Both the position numbers and the translations under genes were made by a program. Positions 36,101-45,126 of a stretch of 64,000 bases of DNA are shown in pieces. The DNA is taken from NCBI RefSeq assembly GCF_000299935.1, contig NZ_AMRL01000015.1, forward strand, positions 1 to 64,000. The letters are read 5' to 3'. The notes beneath the pieces were generated by a model that did not search any database, had not been told where the DNA came from, and saw nothing but the letters and a program-made list of their open reading frames with translations. The stretch's first letter is position 1. Every line of letters begins with the position of its first letter. This DNA comes from Oceanibaculum indicum P24 (GTDB lineage: Bacteria > Pseudomonadota > Alphaproteobacteria > Oceanibaculales > Oceanibaculaceae).

Positions 36101-36934
36101 ATGACCGCGCCCGTCACCTTCATCCTCGGCATGCACAACAGCGGCACCTCGCTGCTGGCGCGACTGGCCGCCCTGCTGGGGCTGGAGCTGGGACCGGAGG
36201 TACTGACCCGCGACAGTTTCGAGGCGAAGCCCGCCTATGATTACTGGGAACATGCCGGCATCGTGGAATTGCAGGATGAGGCGCTCCACCTGCTGAACCG
36301 GCACTGGAGCACGCCGCAGAGCCACCTGCCGATCCCGCAGGATGCTTGGGACGGGCCGGAGATAACCCGCATCGCCGGGGCGCTGGGCGCCATCCTCGAC
36401 CGCGAACTGACAGCCGCCGTTGGCAAGCCCTGGGGCTTCAAGGACCCGCGCACTGTCCGACTGCTGCCCCTGTGGCGCCGGCTGCTGGCAAGGCGCGGGC
36501 TTGCGGCACGCTATCTCATCAGCCTGCGCGATCCGGCCATCGTCACCGCTTCCTTCGCCGACAAGGGGCGGGTCACCCCGGCCGATGCGGAGGCGCTGTG
36601 GCGGCGCAGCTATCTGGAGGCGCTTTCCTACAGCGAAGGCGCGCCCCGGCTTGTCGTCGATTACGATGCCTGGCTGGACCAGCCAGAGCGTCAGGCCGCC
36701 GCCCTTGCCGCTTTCCTCGGCCAGCCGCAGGCGGCAGACGACGCGCTGGCTGCCGTGCGCGATGCCATCGACCCATCCCTGCGCCGCACCCGCGCCAGCC
36801 AGCTGCGCCTTGCCCCCTTCACCGTGGCGACCGCGGAATGCCTGCGCGCCATGATCGGCGGGCGCGAGCCGGCAGCGCGTATCGCCGCCCTGCTCGACCG
36901 GGCGGCTGCTACCGACCGCCGCAGCGCCGCATGA
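36101..36934 (+). CDS. Sulfotransferase-like protein
   Basis: A 277-residue protein. FILGMHNSGTSLLARLAALLGLELG at the N-terminus resembles the P-loop-like PAPS site of sulfotransferases, and GFKDPRTVRLLPLWRRLL near 105 and SLRDPAIVTASFADKG near 140 match the 3'-phosphate region. ATG at 36101 was chosen because it opens directly into the P-loop. It lies 8 bases after the ABC permease and overlaps the GT4 gene by 4 bases. It could sulfate the chain exported by this locus. The family match is weaker than for the two minus-strand sulfotransferases. Confidence 0.65.
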   Translation: MTAPVTFILGMHNSGTSLLARLAALLGLELGPEVLTRDSFEAKPAYDYWEHAGIVELQDEALHLLNRHWSTPQSHLPIPQDAWDGPEITRIAGALGAILDRELTAAVGKPWGFKDPRTVRLLPLWRRLLARRGLAARYLISLRDPAIVTASFADKGRVTPADAEALWRRSYLEALSYSEGAPRLVVDYDAWLDQPERQAAALAAFLGQPQAADDALAAVRDAIDPSLRRTRASQLRLAPFTVATAECLRAMIGGREPAARIAALLDRAAATDRRSAA

Positions 36935-38232
36935 CGCGCTATCCGCTGCTGGCCGACGACACGCCCGCCCTTGGGCCGGAGGACGCACAGGGCGCGCCAC
37001 GGCACCGCATCATCATCGTCACCGCCGAGATCTTGGGGCCGGTCCGCAATGGTGGCATCGCCACGGCGCTGACCGGCCTTGCTGAGGTGCTGGCGGAAGC
37101 CGGGCATCATGTCACCGTGCTGTTTATTGATCTGGCCGGCACGATGCAGCAGGAAGACAGGCAGGACCGCTGGGCCGAGCTGTATGGCAGGCGCGGCATC
37201 CGCCTGGCCTTCCTGCACGAGGATGCCTACCGGGATCGTAGCCCGCTGGCCCTGTCGCTGCAGGTCACCAGCTGGCTGGCCGGCGAGCGCGCCGACATCG
37301 TGCATTTCCACGACTGGATCGGACTGGGGCACGAGACGGTCCGGACCATGCGGATGGGCCAGGGCTTCATCGACACACTGCTGGTGATCGGCGCGCACGG
37401 CCCCAGCGCCTGGGCGGCGGAAGGCAACGGCCTGCCGAACGACCCGGAGCAGGAACGGATCGAACGCTACGCCATCGAACAGGCCGATGTGCTGATCGCC
37501 CCCAGCCATTACCTGCTGGGTTGGATGGAGGCGCGCGGCTGGCAACTGCCAAAGCGTCATTACGTGCAGCAGAACCTTCTGCCGCGCGGTGAGGGCACCG
37601 GGGCGCCGGTACCGCGCCAGGGCCTGCCAGTCAGGGAACTGGTCTTCTTCGGGCGGCTGGAACCGCGCAAGGGCGTGCTGCTGTTCTGCGACGCGCTGGA
37701 CCGGCTGGCCGCGAATGGAATTTTTGCCCGGCATGACGGGCTGAAAATCACCTTCCTCGGCAAATCGACCCCCATCGAAGGCATGGAGGGACGGGATTAT
37801 GTCGCCGGCCGCGCCGCCGGCTGGCCGGTCGGGACAGACTTTGTCAGCGATCTCGACAGCACCGATGCGCTGGCCTATCTCGAGGCACCCGGCCGGCTGG
37901 CCATCATGCCGTCGCTGATCGAGAATTCGCCCTGCACCGTGCTGGAATGCCTGCTGGGCAACATTCCCTTCCTGGCCGCCGATGTCGGCGGCGTGGCCGA
38001 ACTGATCGCCCCGGAGGACCGCGACCGGCTGCTGTTCGCGCCCTCCGCCGAGGCCCTGGCGAAAGCGCTGACCGAACGGCTGGCAGCAGGCGCCGCAACC
38101 GGTCGTCCGGCGATCCCGCAGGAGGAAGTCCGGCGCGTCTGGACCGGCTGGCATATCCGGCCCAGCCGGCCGCATCAGGCGCTGATTGCCCGGCTGCTGC
38201 TCAGCCTGCGCAAACTGTTGCGGCGGAAATAG
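36931..38232 (+). CDS. GT4 family glycosyltransferase
   Basis: A 433-residue GT-B enzyme. The N-terminal half has IIIVTAEILGPVRNGGIATALTGLAEVLAEAGHHVTVLF (acceptor side), and the donor half has LVFFGRLEPRKGVLLFCDAL and IENSPCTVLECLLGNIPFLAADVGG, with the E..L pattern of GT4. It has no membrane helix. It starts inside the stop of the sulfotransferase-like gene (ATGA) and ends the short permease operon. It probably builds the glycan handled by the permease. The sugar is unknown. Confidence 0.82.
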   Translation: MTRYPLLADDTPALGPEDAQGAPRHRIIIVTAEILGPVRNGGIATALTGLAEVLAEAGHHVTVLFIDLAGTMQQEDRQDRWAELYGRRGIRLAFLHEDAYRDRSPLALSLQVTSWLAGERADIVHFHDWIGLGHETVRTMRMGQGFIDTLLVIGAHGPSAWAAEGNGLPNDPEQERIERYAIEQADVLIAPSHYLLGWMEARGWQLPKRHYVQQNLLPRGEGTGAPVPRQGLPVRELVFFGRLEPRKGVLLFCDALDRLAANGIFARHDGLKITFLGKSTPIEGMEGRDYVAGRAAGWPVGTDFVSDLDSTDALAYLEAPGRLAIMPSLIENSPCTVLECLLGNIPFLAADVGGVAELIAPEDRDRLLFAPSAEALAKALTERLAAGAATGRPAIPQEEVRRVWTGWHIRPSRPHQALIARLLLSLRKLLRRK

Positions 38233-38304
38233 CCGCCACCTTTCTTCCTTTGCCCGGACCGTTTACCCTGCCGCGAAATCCATTCCGCCGCAGGAGCTGA
38301 CGCG

Positions 38305-38982
38305 ATGAGCGAGACGATGAAGCAGCAGATCGAACTGACCGCCGCCGATGGCCACAAGTTCGATGCCTACATGGCCGGGCCGGCCGGCAAGCCCAGGGGC
38401 GGGCTGGTCGTCATTCAGGAAATCTTCGGTGTGAACCCGCATATCCGCAGCGTCTGCGACGGCTTCGCCGCCGATGGCTATCTGTGCGTGTCGCCTGCCC
38501 TGTTCGACCGCACCGAGCGCAAGGTGGAGCTGGGCTACGACCAGGCCGGCATCGCGCGCGGGCGGGAGCTGCGGTCGAAGGTCAGCTGGGACGAGGTGAT
38601 GCTGGACATGGCCGCCGCCGTCGAAGCCGCGTCCGCCGCCGGCAAGGTCGGCACAGTCGGCTATTGCTGGGGCGGCTCGGTCTCCTTCCTGTGCGCGACA
38701 CGCCTGCCGGTGCAGGGCGCCGTGGTCTATTACGGCGGGCAGATCGTCCCGTTCAAGGACGAGACGGCCAACGCCCCGCTGCTGATGCATTTCGGCGAGG
38801 CCGACAAGGGCATCCCGCTCAGCGATGTGGACCAGATTCGCAAGGCGCAGCCACAGGCCGCGATCCACATCTACCCGGCCGATCACGGCTTCAACTGCGA
38901 CGCCCGTGGCTCCTTCGAGCCGACCAGCGCCCGCATCGCCCGCGACCGCACGCTGGATTTCTTCAAGCAGCATATCGGCTGA
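38305..38982 (+). CDS. Dienelactone hydrolase family protein
   Basis: A 225-residue alpha/beta hydrolase. The nucleophile is Cys121 in GYCWGGS, with Asp near residue 168 and His in ADHGFNC near residue 196 completing the triad. The KFDAYMAGPAGKPRGGLVVIQEIFG opening and length fit the DLH family, whose members hydrolyse dienelactone or other esters. No aromatic-degradation genes are nearby, so a general carboxymethylenebutenolidase-like role is all that can be claimed. It stands alone, 72 bases after the GT4 gene. Confidence 0.87.
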   Translation: MSETMKQQIELTAADGHKFDAYMAGPAGKPRGGLVVIQEIFGVNPHIRSVCDGFAADGYLCVSPALFDRTERKVELGYDQAGIARGRELRSKVSWDEVMLDMAAAVEAASAAGKVGTVGYCWGGSVSFLCATRLPVQGAVVYYGGQIVPFKDETANAPLLMHFGEADKGIPLSDVDQIRKAQPQAAIHIYPADHGFNCDARGSFEPTSARIARDRTLDFFKQHIG

Positions 38983-39009
38983 TTTTTAGGAGCCTTCTTC
39001 TCCCGGTCT

Positions 39010-39043
39010 TTGACAGGCTTCATATAAGTTGATATCAACTTAT
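39010..39043 (+). promoter_or_regulatory. Promoter and 20-bp palindromic operator of the DUF1428-VOC operon
   Basis: TTGACA at 39010-39015 is followed by 17 bases and TATCAA at 39033-39038, a plausible -35/-10 pair. A perfect 20-bp palindrome, ATAAGTTGATATCAACTTAT, at 39024-39043 covers the -10 element. A bound repressor would block RNA polymerase. ArsR- or MarR-type dimers commonly bind sites like this. No regulator gene is adjacent. Confidence 0.55.
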
Positions 39044-39069
39044 TAAGATCGCCTAACCGGAGAATGAAA

Positions 39070-39423
39070 ATGAAATATGTGCAGGGTTTCGTGGCCGCCG
39101 TGCCGGCCGCCAACAAGGAGATTTACAAGGCCCATGCCAACGAGGCCGTTGCCCTGTTCAAGGAATTCGGCGTCACCCGCATGGTGGAATGCTGGGAAGA
39201 CGATGTGCCGGACGGTCAGGTCACCGATTTTCGCCGCGCCGTGCAGGCGAAGCCTGACGAGAAGATCGTCTTCAGCTGGTTCGAATTCCCGTCGAAAGAA
39301 GTGCGTGACGAGGCTAACCGCAAGATGATGTCCGACCCGCGCATGCAGCAGATGGGCGAGAAGATGCCATTCGACGGCAAGCGCATGATCTTCGGCGGCT
39401 TCGTGCCGATCCTGGACCTCTGA
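39070..39423 (+). CDS. DUF1428 family protein
   Basis: A 117-residue protein of the DUF1428 family, which has a ferredoxin-like (dimeric alpha/beta barrel) fold and no settled function. MKYVQGFVAAVPAANKE opens it and YKAHANEAVALFKEFGVTRMVECWEDDVPDG follows; the C-terminus ends KRMIFGGFVPILDL. I chose ATG at 39070 because GGAG lies seven bases upstream; ATG at 39064 is too close to that site. It is two bases before the PhnB-like gene, so they are an operon. The palindrome upstream suggests stress or ligand control. Confidence 0.9.
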   Translation: MKYVQGFVAAVPAANKEIYKAHANEAVALFKEFGVTRMVECWEDDVPDGQVTDFRRAVQAKPDEKIVFSWFEFPSKEVRDEANRKMMSDPRMQQMGEKMPFDGKRMIFGGFVPILDL

Positions 39424-39425
39424 CC

Positions 39426-39902
39426 ATGGCCAGGGTCAGCCAACATCTGTGGTTCGAGAAGGATATGGAGGCGGCGCTGCGCCTCTATGTCTCGCTCATC
39501 CCCGGCTCGTCGCTGGACTGGCTGTCCGGCCTGCCCGCCGACACGCCCAGCGGCCCGGCAGGCAGCGTGCGCCTTGCAGGGTTCACGCTGGGCGACCAGC
39601 GCTACATGGCCATCGAGGCCGGTCCGCTCGACCCGTTCAACCACAGCTTCTCGATCATGCTGGAATGCGCCGACCAGGCGGAGATCGACCGGCTTTGGGC
39701 GGCACTGTCCGACGGCGGCAGCACCGAGCAGTGCGGCTGGCTGCGCGACCGCTGGGGGTTGTGTTGGCAGATCGTCCCGAAGCGGCTGGGCGAACTGATG
39801 AGCGACCCGGACCCCGACCGGGTGAAACGGGTGACCGAGGCGATGCTGCGCATGACCAAATTCGACATCGCCGGGCTGGAACAGGCCGCCGCCGGCAACT
39901 GA
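39426..39902 (+). CDS. VOC family (PhnB/glyoxalase-like) protein
   Basis: A 158-residue protein of the vicinal oxygen chelate superfamily, PhnB-like group (MARVSQHLWFEKDMEAALRLYVSLIPGS at the start; FNHSFSIMLECADQAEIDRLWAALSDGG; and GWLRDRWGLCWQIVP near 100-115). Such proteins may bind or modify small molecules and are often paired with DUF1428 proteins. No clear metal triad can be confirmed by eye. It is the second gene of the operon and converges with mtnP. Confidence 0.85.
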   Translation: MARVSQHLWFEKDMEAALRLYVSLIPGSSLDWLSGLPADTPSGPAGSVRLAGFTLGDQRYMAIEAGPLDPFNHSFSIMLECADQAEIDRLWAALSDGGSTEQCGWLRDRWGLCWQIVPKRLGELMSDPDPDRVKRVTEAMLRMTKFDIAGLEQAAAGN

Positions 39903-39906
39903 CGTC

Positions 39907-40791
<885 letters not shown>

Positions 40792-40838
40792 TCTCTTGCT
40801 CCCCAGATATCGCAAGCGCCGCAGTTTGGTCGCTCGAG

Positions 40839-40863
40839 ACCAGTGGATCAAGTCCGGGCACCA
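40839..40863. repeat. Degenerate half copy of a CGGACTTGATCC-type repeat
   Basis: GTGGATCAAGTCCGG here shares the 12-base core GGATCAAGTCCG with the element at 8921-8998 on the opposite strand. The matching hairpin arm is lost. It lies upstream of mtnP, between mtnP and the petC terminator. Confidence 0.4.
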
Positions 40864-40864
40864 C

Positions 40865-40893
40865 AAACGAAAAGGGCGCCGTCGCCGGCGCCC
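40865..40893 (-). terminator. Rho-independent terminator of the petABC operon
   Basis: On the minus strand GGGCGCCG and CGGCGCCC form an 8-bp GC stem with a 4-base loop, followed by TTTTCGTTT. It lies 26 bases past the petC stop. Confidence 0.85.
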
Positions 40894-40918
40894 TCTCCGT
40901 CACGCATGAGCGGTGTGC

Positions 40919-41686
40919 TTACTTCTTCACATCCGCCCAGATCTTGCGCATCGAGCCGTAGGCAAGGCCAGTCAGCACGATCAGGAACAGCATGACGCTG
41001 ATGCCCATCTGCTTGCGGCGCTCCATCTCCGGCTCGGCGGCCCAGGCCAGGAAGGTCGTGATGTCACGGGCCTGCTGCTCAATGGTCGCCGCGGTGCCGT
41101 CGGCATAGGTCACGCCATCGGGGTAGATCGGCTGCGCCATGGCGATCTGATGGCCGGGGAAGTAGGCGTTGTAGTTCATCCCCTCCATCATCGTCACGTC
41201 AGCCGGCGCTTCCTGATAGCCGGTCAGCAAGGCATAGAGGTAATCCGCCCCGTTCGGACGGGCCTTCACGATCAGCGACAGGTCCGGCGGATAGGCGCCG
41301 CCATTGGCGAAACGCGCTGCCTTCTCGTTGGCGAAGGGCCGGGCGAACTTGTCCGACGGCTCGGCGGGACGCTCGAACATCTCGCCATCGTCGTTCGGGC
41401 CGTCCGTCACCGTATAGCCGGCGGCGATCGCCTTCACTTCCGCCTCGTTGAAGCCGAGGTCCGCAAGATTGCGGTAGCTCAGGTGATAGGCGCCGTGGCA
41501 GGTCGAGCAGACTTCCTTATAGACCTGGAAACCCCGCTGGGCGGCGGCACGGTCGAAGGTGCCGAAGATGCCCGAGAAGCTCCAGTCCTGCTTGGGAACC
41601 GCAACGCCCTCGGCGGCATTGGCCCCGGCCGGCAGGGCCAGCAGCAGCGCGATGGCAGTCAGGCTACGCGATACGAGCTTACGCAT
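40919..41686 (-). CDS. petC: Cytochrome c1 of the bc1 complex
   Basis: A 255-residue membrane-anchored c-type cytochrome that passes electrons from the Rieske protein to cytochrome c. A signal peptide (1-24) precedes the mature protein. Heme is held by CSTCH (C60, C63, H64); a Met in GHQIAMAQP is the likely sixth ligand. One membrane helix near the C-terminus (about 228-248) anchors it. It starts one base inside the petB stop (TAATG). Confidence 0.96.
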   Translation of the reverse strand: MRKLVSRSLTAIALLLALPAGANAAEGVAVPKQDWSFSGIFGTFDRAAAQRGFQVYKEVCSTCHGAYHLSYRNLADLGFNEAEVKAIAAGYTVTDGPNDDGEMFERPAEPSDKFARPFANEKAARFANGGAYPPDLSLIVKARPNGADYLYALLTGYQEAPADVTMMEGMNYNAYFPGHQIAMAQPIYPDGVTYADGTAATIEQQARDITTFLAWAAEPEMERRKQMGISVMLFLIVLTGLAYGSMRKIWADVKK

Positions 41687-42936
41687 TACTGCTTCTCCAT
41701 CGGGGCTGCGGGCGCGGAGGCGAAACCGGAACCCGTCACCGGCTTGGAAATGCTTGCCGGCAGGGGTTTCGGCCGCTCGATGACGCTGAGCAGCGGCAGG
41801 ATGATCAGGAAGTGGATGAAGTAGTAGGCGGTGGCGATACGGCCGATGACGATATAGATGCCCTCAGCCGGCATGGCGCCGATATAGCCCAGCACGATGC
41901 AGTCCAGCAGCAGAATCCAGAAGAACTGCTTGTACAGCGGCCGGAAGGCGGCGCTGCGCACCGGCGAGCGGTCGAGCCAGGGCAGCACGAACAGCACCGC
42001 GATGGCCGCGAACATCAGCAGCACGCCACCCAGCTTGTCCGGCACCGCGCGCAGGATCGCGTAGAACGGCAGGAAGTACCATTCCGGCACGATGTGCGCC
42101 GGCGTGACCAGCGGGTTGGCCGGGATGTAGTTGTCCGGATGGCCCATATAGTTTGGCGCGAAGAACACGAAGCCGGCGAACACCAGGAAGAACACGCACA
42201 GGCCGAAGAAGTCCTTCACCGTGTAGTACGGGTGGAAGGGGATCGTGTCCTGCGGGCCCTTGGCCTCGATGCCGATCGGGTTGTTCGAGCCAAAGCGGTG
42301 CAGCGCCACCAGGTGCAGCACGACCAGCCCGACGATCACGAAGGGCAGCAGGTAGTGCAGCGCGAAGAAGCGGTTGAGCGTCGGGTTATCGACCGAGAAG
42401 CCGCCCCACATCCAGGTCACGATGCTCTCGCCGACCAGCGGGATGGCGGAGAACAGGTTGGTGATGACGGTGGCGCCCCAGAAGCTCATCTGGCCCCACG
42501 GCAGCACATAGCCCATGAAGGCGGTCGCCATCATCGCCAGCAGGATCAGCACGCCCAGACCCCAGAGGATCTCGCGCGGCGCCTTGTAGGAGCCGTAATA
42601 GAGCCCGCGGAAGATGTGGATATACACCACGATGAAGAACATCGAGGCGCCGTTCATGTGGATGTAGCGGATCAGCCAGCCATAATTCACGTCGCGCATG
42701 ATCCGCTCCACGCTCTCGAAGGCGTAGTCGGTGTGCGCGGTGTAGTGCATCGCCAGCGTGATGCCGGTGATCAGCATGACGACCAGCGTGATGCCGGCCA
42801 GCGAACCGAAATTCCAGAAATAGTTCAGGTTCTTCGGCGTCGGGTATTCATGCAGCTCATGGTGCATGAAGGTGAAAACCGGCAGCCGGTGGTCGATCCA
42901 CCGAATGACCGGGTTCGTCGTCGTGAAACCGCTCAT
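41686..42936 (-). CDS. petB: Cytochrome b of the bc1 complex
   Basis: A 416-residue integral membrane subunit with eight helices, holding both b hemes and the quinol sites. [38 protein letters not shown] near the first heme ligands, [19 protein letters not shown] (Qo site), and the later [13 protein letters not shown] (PEWY motif) are all present. I chose ATG at 42934-42936 as the start. It lies between petA (11 bases upstream) and petC. The longer open frame upstream is out of frame with petA. Confidence 0.96.
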   Translation of the reverse strand: MSGFTTTNPVIRWIDHRLPVFTFMHHELHEYPTPKNLNYFWNFGSLAGITLVVMLITGITLAMHYTAHTDYAFESVERIMRDVNYGWLIRYIHMNGASMFFIVVYIHIFRGLYYGSYKAPREILWGLGVLILLAMMATAFMGYVLPWGQMSFWGATVITNLFSAIPLVGESIVTWMWGGFSVDNPTLNRFFALHYLLPFVIVGLVVLHLVALHRFGSNNPIGIEAKGPQDTIPFHPYYTVKDFFGLCVFFLVFAGFVFFAPNYMGHPDNYIPANPLVTPAHIVPEWYFLPFYAILRAVPDKLGGVLLMFAAIAVLFVLPWLDRSPVRSAAFRPLYKQFFWILLLDCIVLGYIGAMPAEGIYIVIGRIATAYYFIHFLIILPLLSVIERPKPLPASISKPVTGSGFASAPAAPMEKQ

Positions 42937-42947
42937 CGAAGGAACTC

Positions 42948-43514
42948 CTAGCCGATGCGGATGCGGGTGTCGCTCAGGAACTGGTACTCGGGAACCGGCA
43001 GGTTCTCCGGAGCCGGCCCCTTGCGGATTCGACCCGACGTATCGTAGTGCGAGCCGTGGCACGGGCAGAACCAGCCACCGAACTCGCCGCGCGGCTGGGT
43101 CGAGCTCTGGCCCAGCGGGATGCAGCCCAGATGCGTGCACACGCCAACGACGACCAGCCATTCCGGCTTTTCCGTCCGGGCGGTATCGGCCTGCGGATCA
43201 GGCAGGTCGCCCAGAGGAACGGCCGTCGCCTCTTCGATCTCCGTCGCCGTGCGGTGGCGGATGAAGACCGGCTTGCCGCGCCAGCTGACCGTGATCGCCT
43301 GACCTTCGGCAATCTTGCTGATATCGACTTCGGTGGAGGCCAGGGCCAGCGTATCCGCCGCCGGGTTCCACTGGTCGATGAACGGCCAAGCGATCGCCGC
43401 GGCGCCTACAGCGCCAACACCGACCGTCGCCAGATGCAGGAAATCACGCCGGGTGCCTTCGCCGTGCGCACCCTGTGCGCCGCCTGCGGTGCCCGACTGT
43501 GCGGTTTGCGCCAT
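42948..43514 (-). CDS. petA: Rieske iron-sulfur protein of the bc1 complex
   Basis: A 188-residue Rieske protein. [26 protein letters not shown] (21-46) is a twin-arginine-type N-terminal anchor. The 2Fe-2S cluster ligands are Cys126 and His128 in CTHLGC, and Cys150 and His153 in [10 protein letters not shown]131 and C152 form the disulfide. GGWFC and the conserved GPAP loop follow. It leads the petABC operon and is divergent from trmL, an arrangement common in this group. Confidence 0.96.
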   Translation of the reverse strand: MAQTAQSGTAGGAQGAHGEGTRRDFLHLATVGVGAVGAAAIAWPFIDQWNPAADTLALASTEVDISKIAEGQAITVSWRGKPVFIRHRTATEIEEATAVPLGDLPDPQADTARTEKPEWLVVVGVCTHLGCIPLGQSSTQPRGEFGGWFCPCHGSHYDTSGRIRKGPAPENLPVPEYQFLSDTRIRIG

Positions 43515-43696
43515 TACTTTCCCCCGTACAGGCCTGTCTTATAGGCTTCACAAAATACTACGGTGCCGCCAGGGGACATCGCGACACTCTGTCGCATCGT
43601 GCCAACCGCGATCCCCACCCCTGCCGGGCGCGTCGGGTATAATGCAATCCGACACGATTGCAAAGCACAACACAGCCCAGGCGAAAACCTACTGCC

Positions 43697-44179
43697 ATGC
43701 ACCTTGCCCTGTTTCAACCGGATATTCCACAAAACGCAGGCGCCATCATGCGTCTGGGCGCCTGCCTCGGCGTCCCGGTGGACCTGATCGAACCCGCCGG
43801 TTTCATCCTCGACGACCGGCGGATGCGGCGTGCGGGCATGGATTACATCGACCGGCTGACGCTGATCCGCCATGCCTCATGGGAACGGTTCCTGGCCGAC
43901 CGCGCGCCGGGACGGCTGGTGCTGCTGACCACGAAGGCGGCCACGCCCTATACCGGCTTCGACTTCCGGCCTGACGACATCCTGATTCTGGGGCGGGAGA
44001 GCAGCGGCGTACCCGATCATGTGCATGAGGCCGCCGATGCGCGCCTTGTCATTCCCTTGCTGCCCGGCCTGCGTTCGATCAATGTCGCCCAGGCAGCCGC
44101 TATGGTGCTGGGCGAGGCGCTGCGGCAGACTGGTGGCTTTCCCGCCGCCCAAACGCTCGCCAATCAGGCCGGAGGATAA
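43697..44179 (+). CDS. trmL: tRNA (cytidine/uridine-34) 2'-O-methyltransferase TrmL
   Basis: A 160-residue SPOUT methyltransferase that methylates the wobble base of tRNA-Leu. [23 protein letters not shown] opens it, with [17 protein letters not shown] near 105-121 and [22 protein letters not shown] near the C-terminus forming the knot that binds SAM. ATG at 43697 was chosen, giving the standard MHLALF start; upstream codons are not conserved. It is divergent from petA and 8 bases before hemF. A TATAAT at 43638-43643 lies upstream but has no good -35. Confidence 0.93.
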   Translation: MHLALFQPDIPQNAGAIMRLGACLGVPVDLIEPAGFILDDRRMRRAGMDYIDRLTLIRHASWERFLADRAPGRLVLLTTKAATPYTGFDFRPDDILILGRESSGVPDHVHEAADARLVIPLLPGLRSINVAQAAAMVLGEALRQTGGFPAAQTLANQAGG

Positions 44180-44187
44180 GAAGAAAC

Positions 44188-45039
44188 ATGAACGACACCC
44201 TGACCGAATCCCGCAAGCAACAGGCCACCGACTGGTTCCGAGAGCTGCGCGACCGCATCTGCGCCGCCTTCGAGGCGCTGGAGGACCGCTATACCGGCGC
44301 GCTCTCCGACCTGCCGGCCGGCCGCTTCGAGCGCAAGGAATGGGACCGGCCGGAAGGCGGCGGCGGCGTCATGTCCGTCATGCGCGGCCGGGTGTTCGAG
44401 AAGGTGGGGGTGAACATCTCCACCGTGCATGGCGAGTTCTCCGAACAGTTCCGCGCGCAGATACCGGGCGCGGACAAGGACCCGCGCTTCTGGGCCTCGG
44501 GCATCTCGCTGGTGGCGCACATGCGCTCGCCGCTGGTGCCGGCGGTGCACATGAACACCCGCCATATCGTGACCACCAAGGCCTGGTTCGGCGGCGGCTC
44601 CGACCTGACGCCGATGGTGCCGGACGATGAGGATACCGCCTTCTTCCACGGCACGCTGAAATCCGCCTGCGACCGCCATGGCGCCGACTATTACGAGCGC
44701 TTCAAGAAATGGTGCGACGAGTATTTCTTCCTGCCGCACCGGGGCGAGCCGCGCGGCGTCGGCGGCATTTTCTATGACTACCTCGACAAGGACTGGGAGA
44801 AGGATTTCGCCTTCACCCGCGATATCGGCCTCGCCTTCCTGGAGGCCTATCCGGCCCTGGTGGGCAAGCATATGGAGAGGCCCTGGACCGAGGAGCAGCG
44901 CGAGCACCAGCTGGTGCGGCGCGGCCGCTATGTCGAGTTCAACCTGCTGCATGACCGCGGCACCAAGTTCGGCCTGATGACCGGCGGCAACACCGAGGCG
45001 ATCCTGATGTCGATGCCGCCCGTGGCGAAGTGGCCGTAA
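44188..45039 (+). CDS. hemF: Aerobic coproporphyrinogen-III oxidase
   Basis: A 283-residue oxygen-dependent enzyme that decarboxylates two propionates of coproporphyrinogen III during heme synthesis. [27 protein letters not shown] (52-78), [23 protein letters not shown] and the C-terminal [20 protein letters not shown] near 250 are hallmarks of HemF. Length is typical. It follows trmL by 8 bases and supplies heme for the cytochromes encoded next door. Confidence 0.96.
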   Translation: MNDTLTESRKQQATDWFRELRDRICAAFEALEDRYTGALSDLPAGRFERKEWDRPEGGGGVMSVMRGRVFEKVGVNISTVHGEFSEQFRAQIPGADKDPRFWASGISLVAHMRSPLVPAVHMNTRHIVTTKAWFGGGSDLTPMVPDDEDTAFFHGTLKSACDRHGADYYERFKKWCDEYFFLPHRGEPRGVGGIFYDYLDKDWEKDFAFTRDIGLAFLEAYPALVGKHMERPWTEEQREHQLVRRGRYVEFNLLHDRGTKFGLMTGGNTEAILMSMPPVAKWP

Positions 45040-45126
45040 GGCTGCCCTGCATCGAAGGTGCTTTGCCGCCGCCGGCTCATGCCCTAGATTCCCGGCAAAA
45101 CCAATCAAAGCCCTGAGGAAACGACC

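Noticed and set aside
43638-43643. TATAAT upstream of trmL as a full promoter
   Set aside because: No acceptable -35 at 16-18 bases; kept only as a remark in the gene entry.
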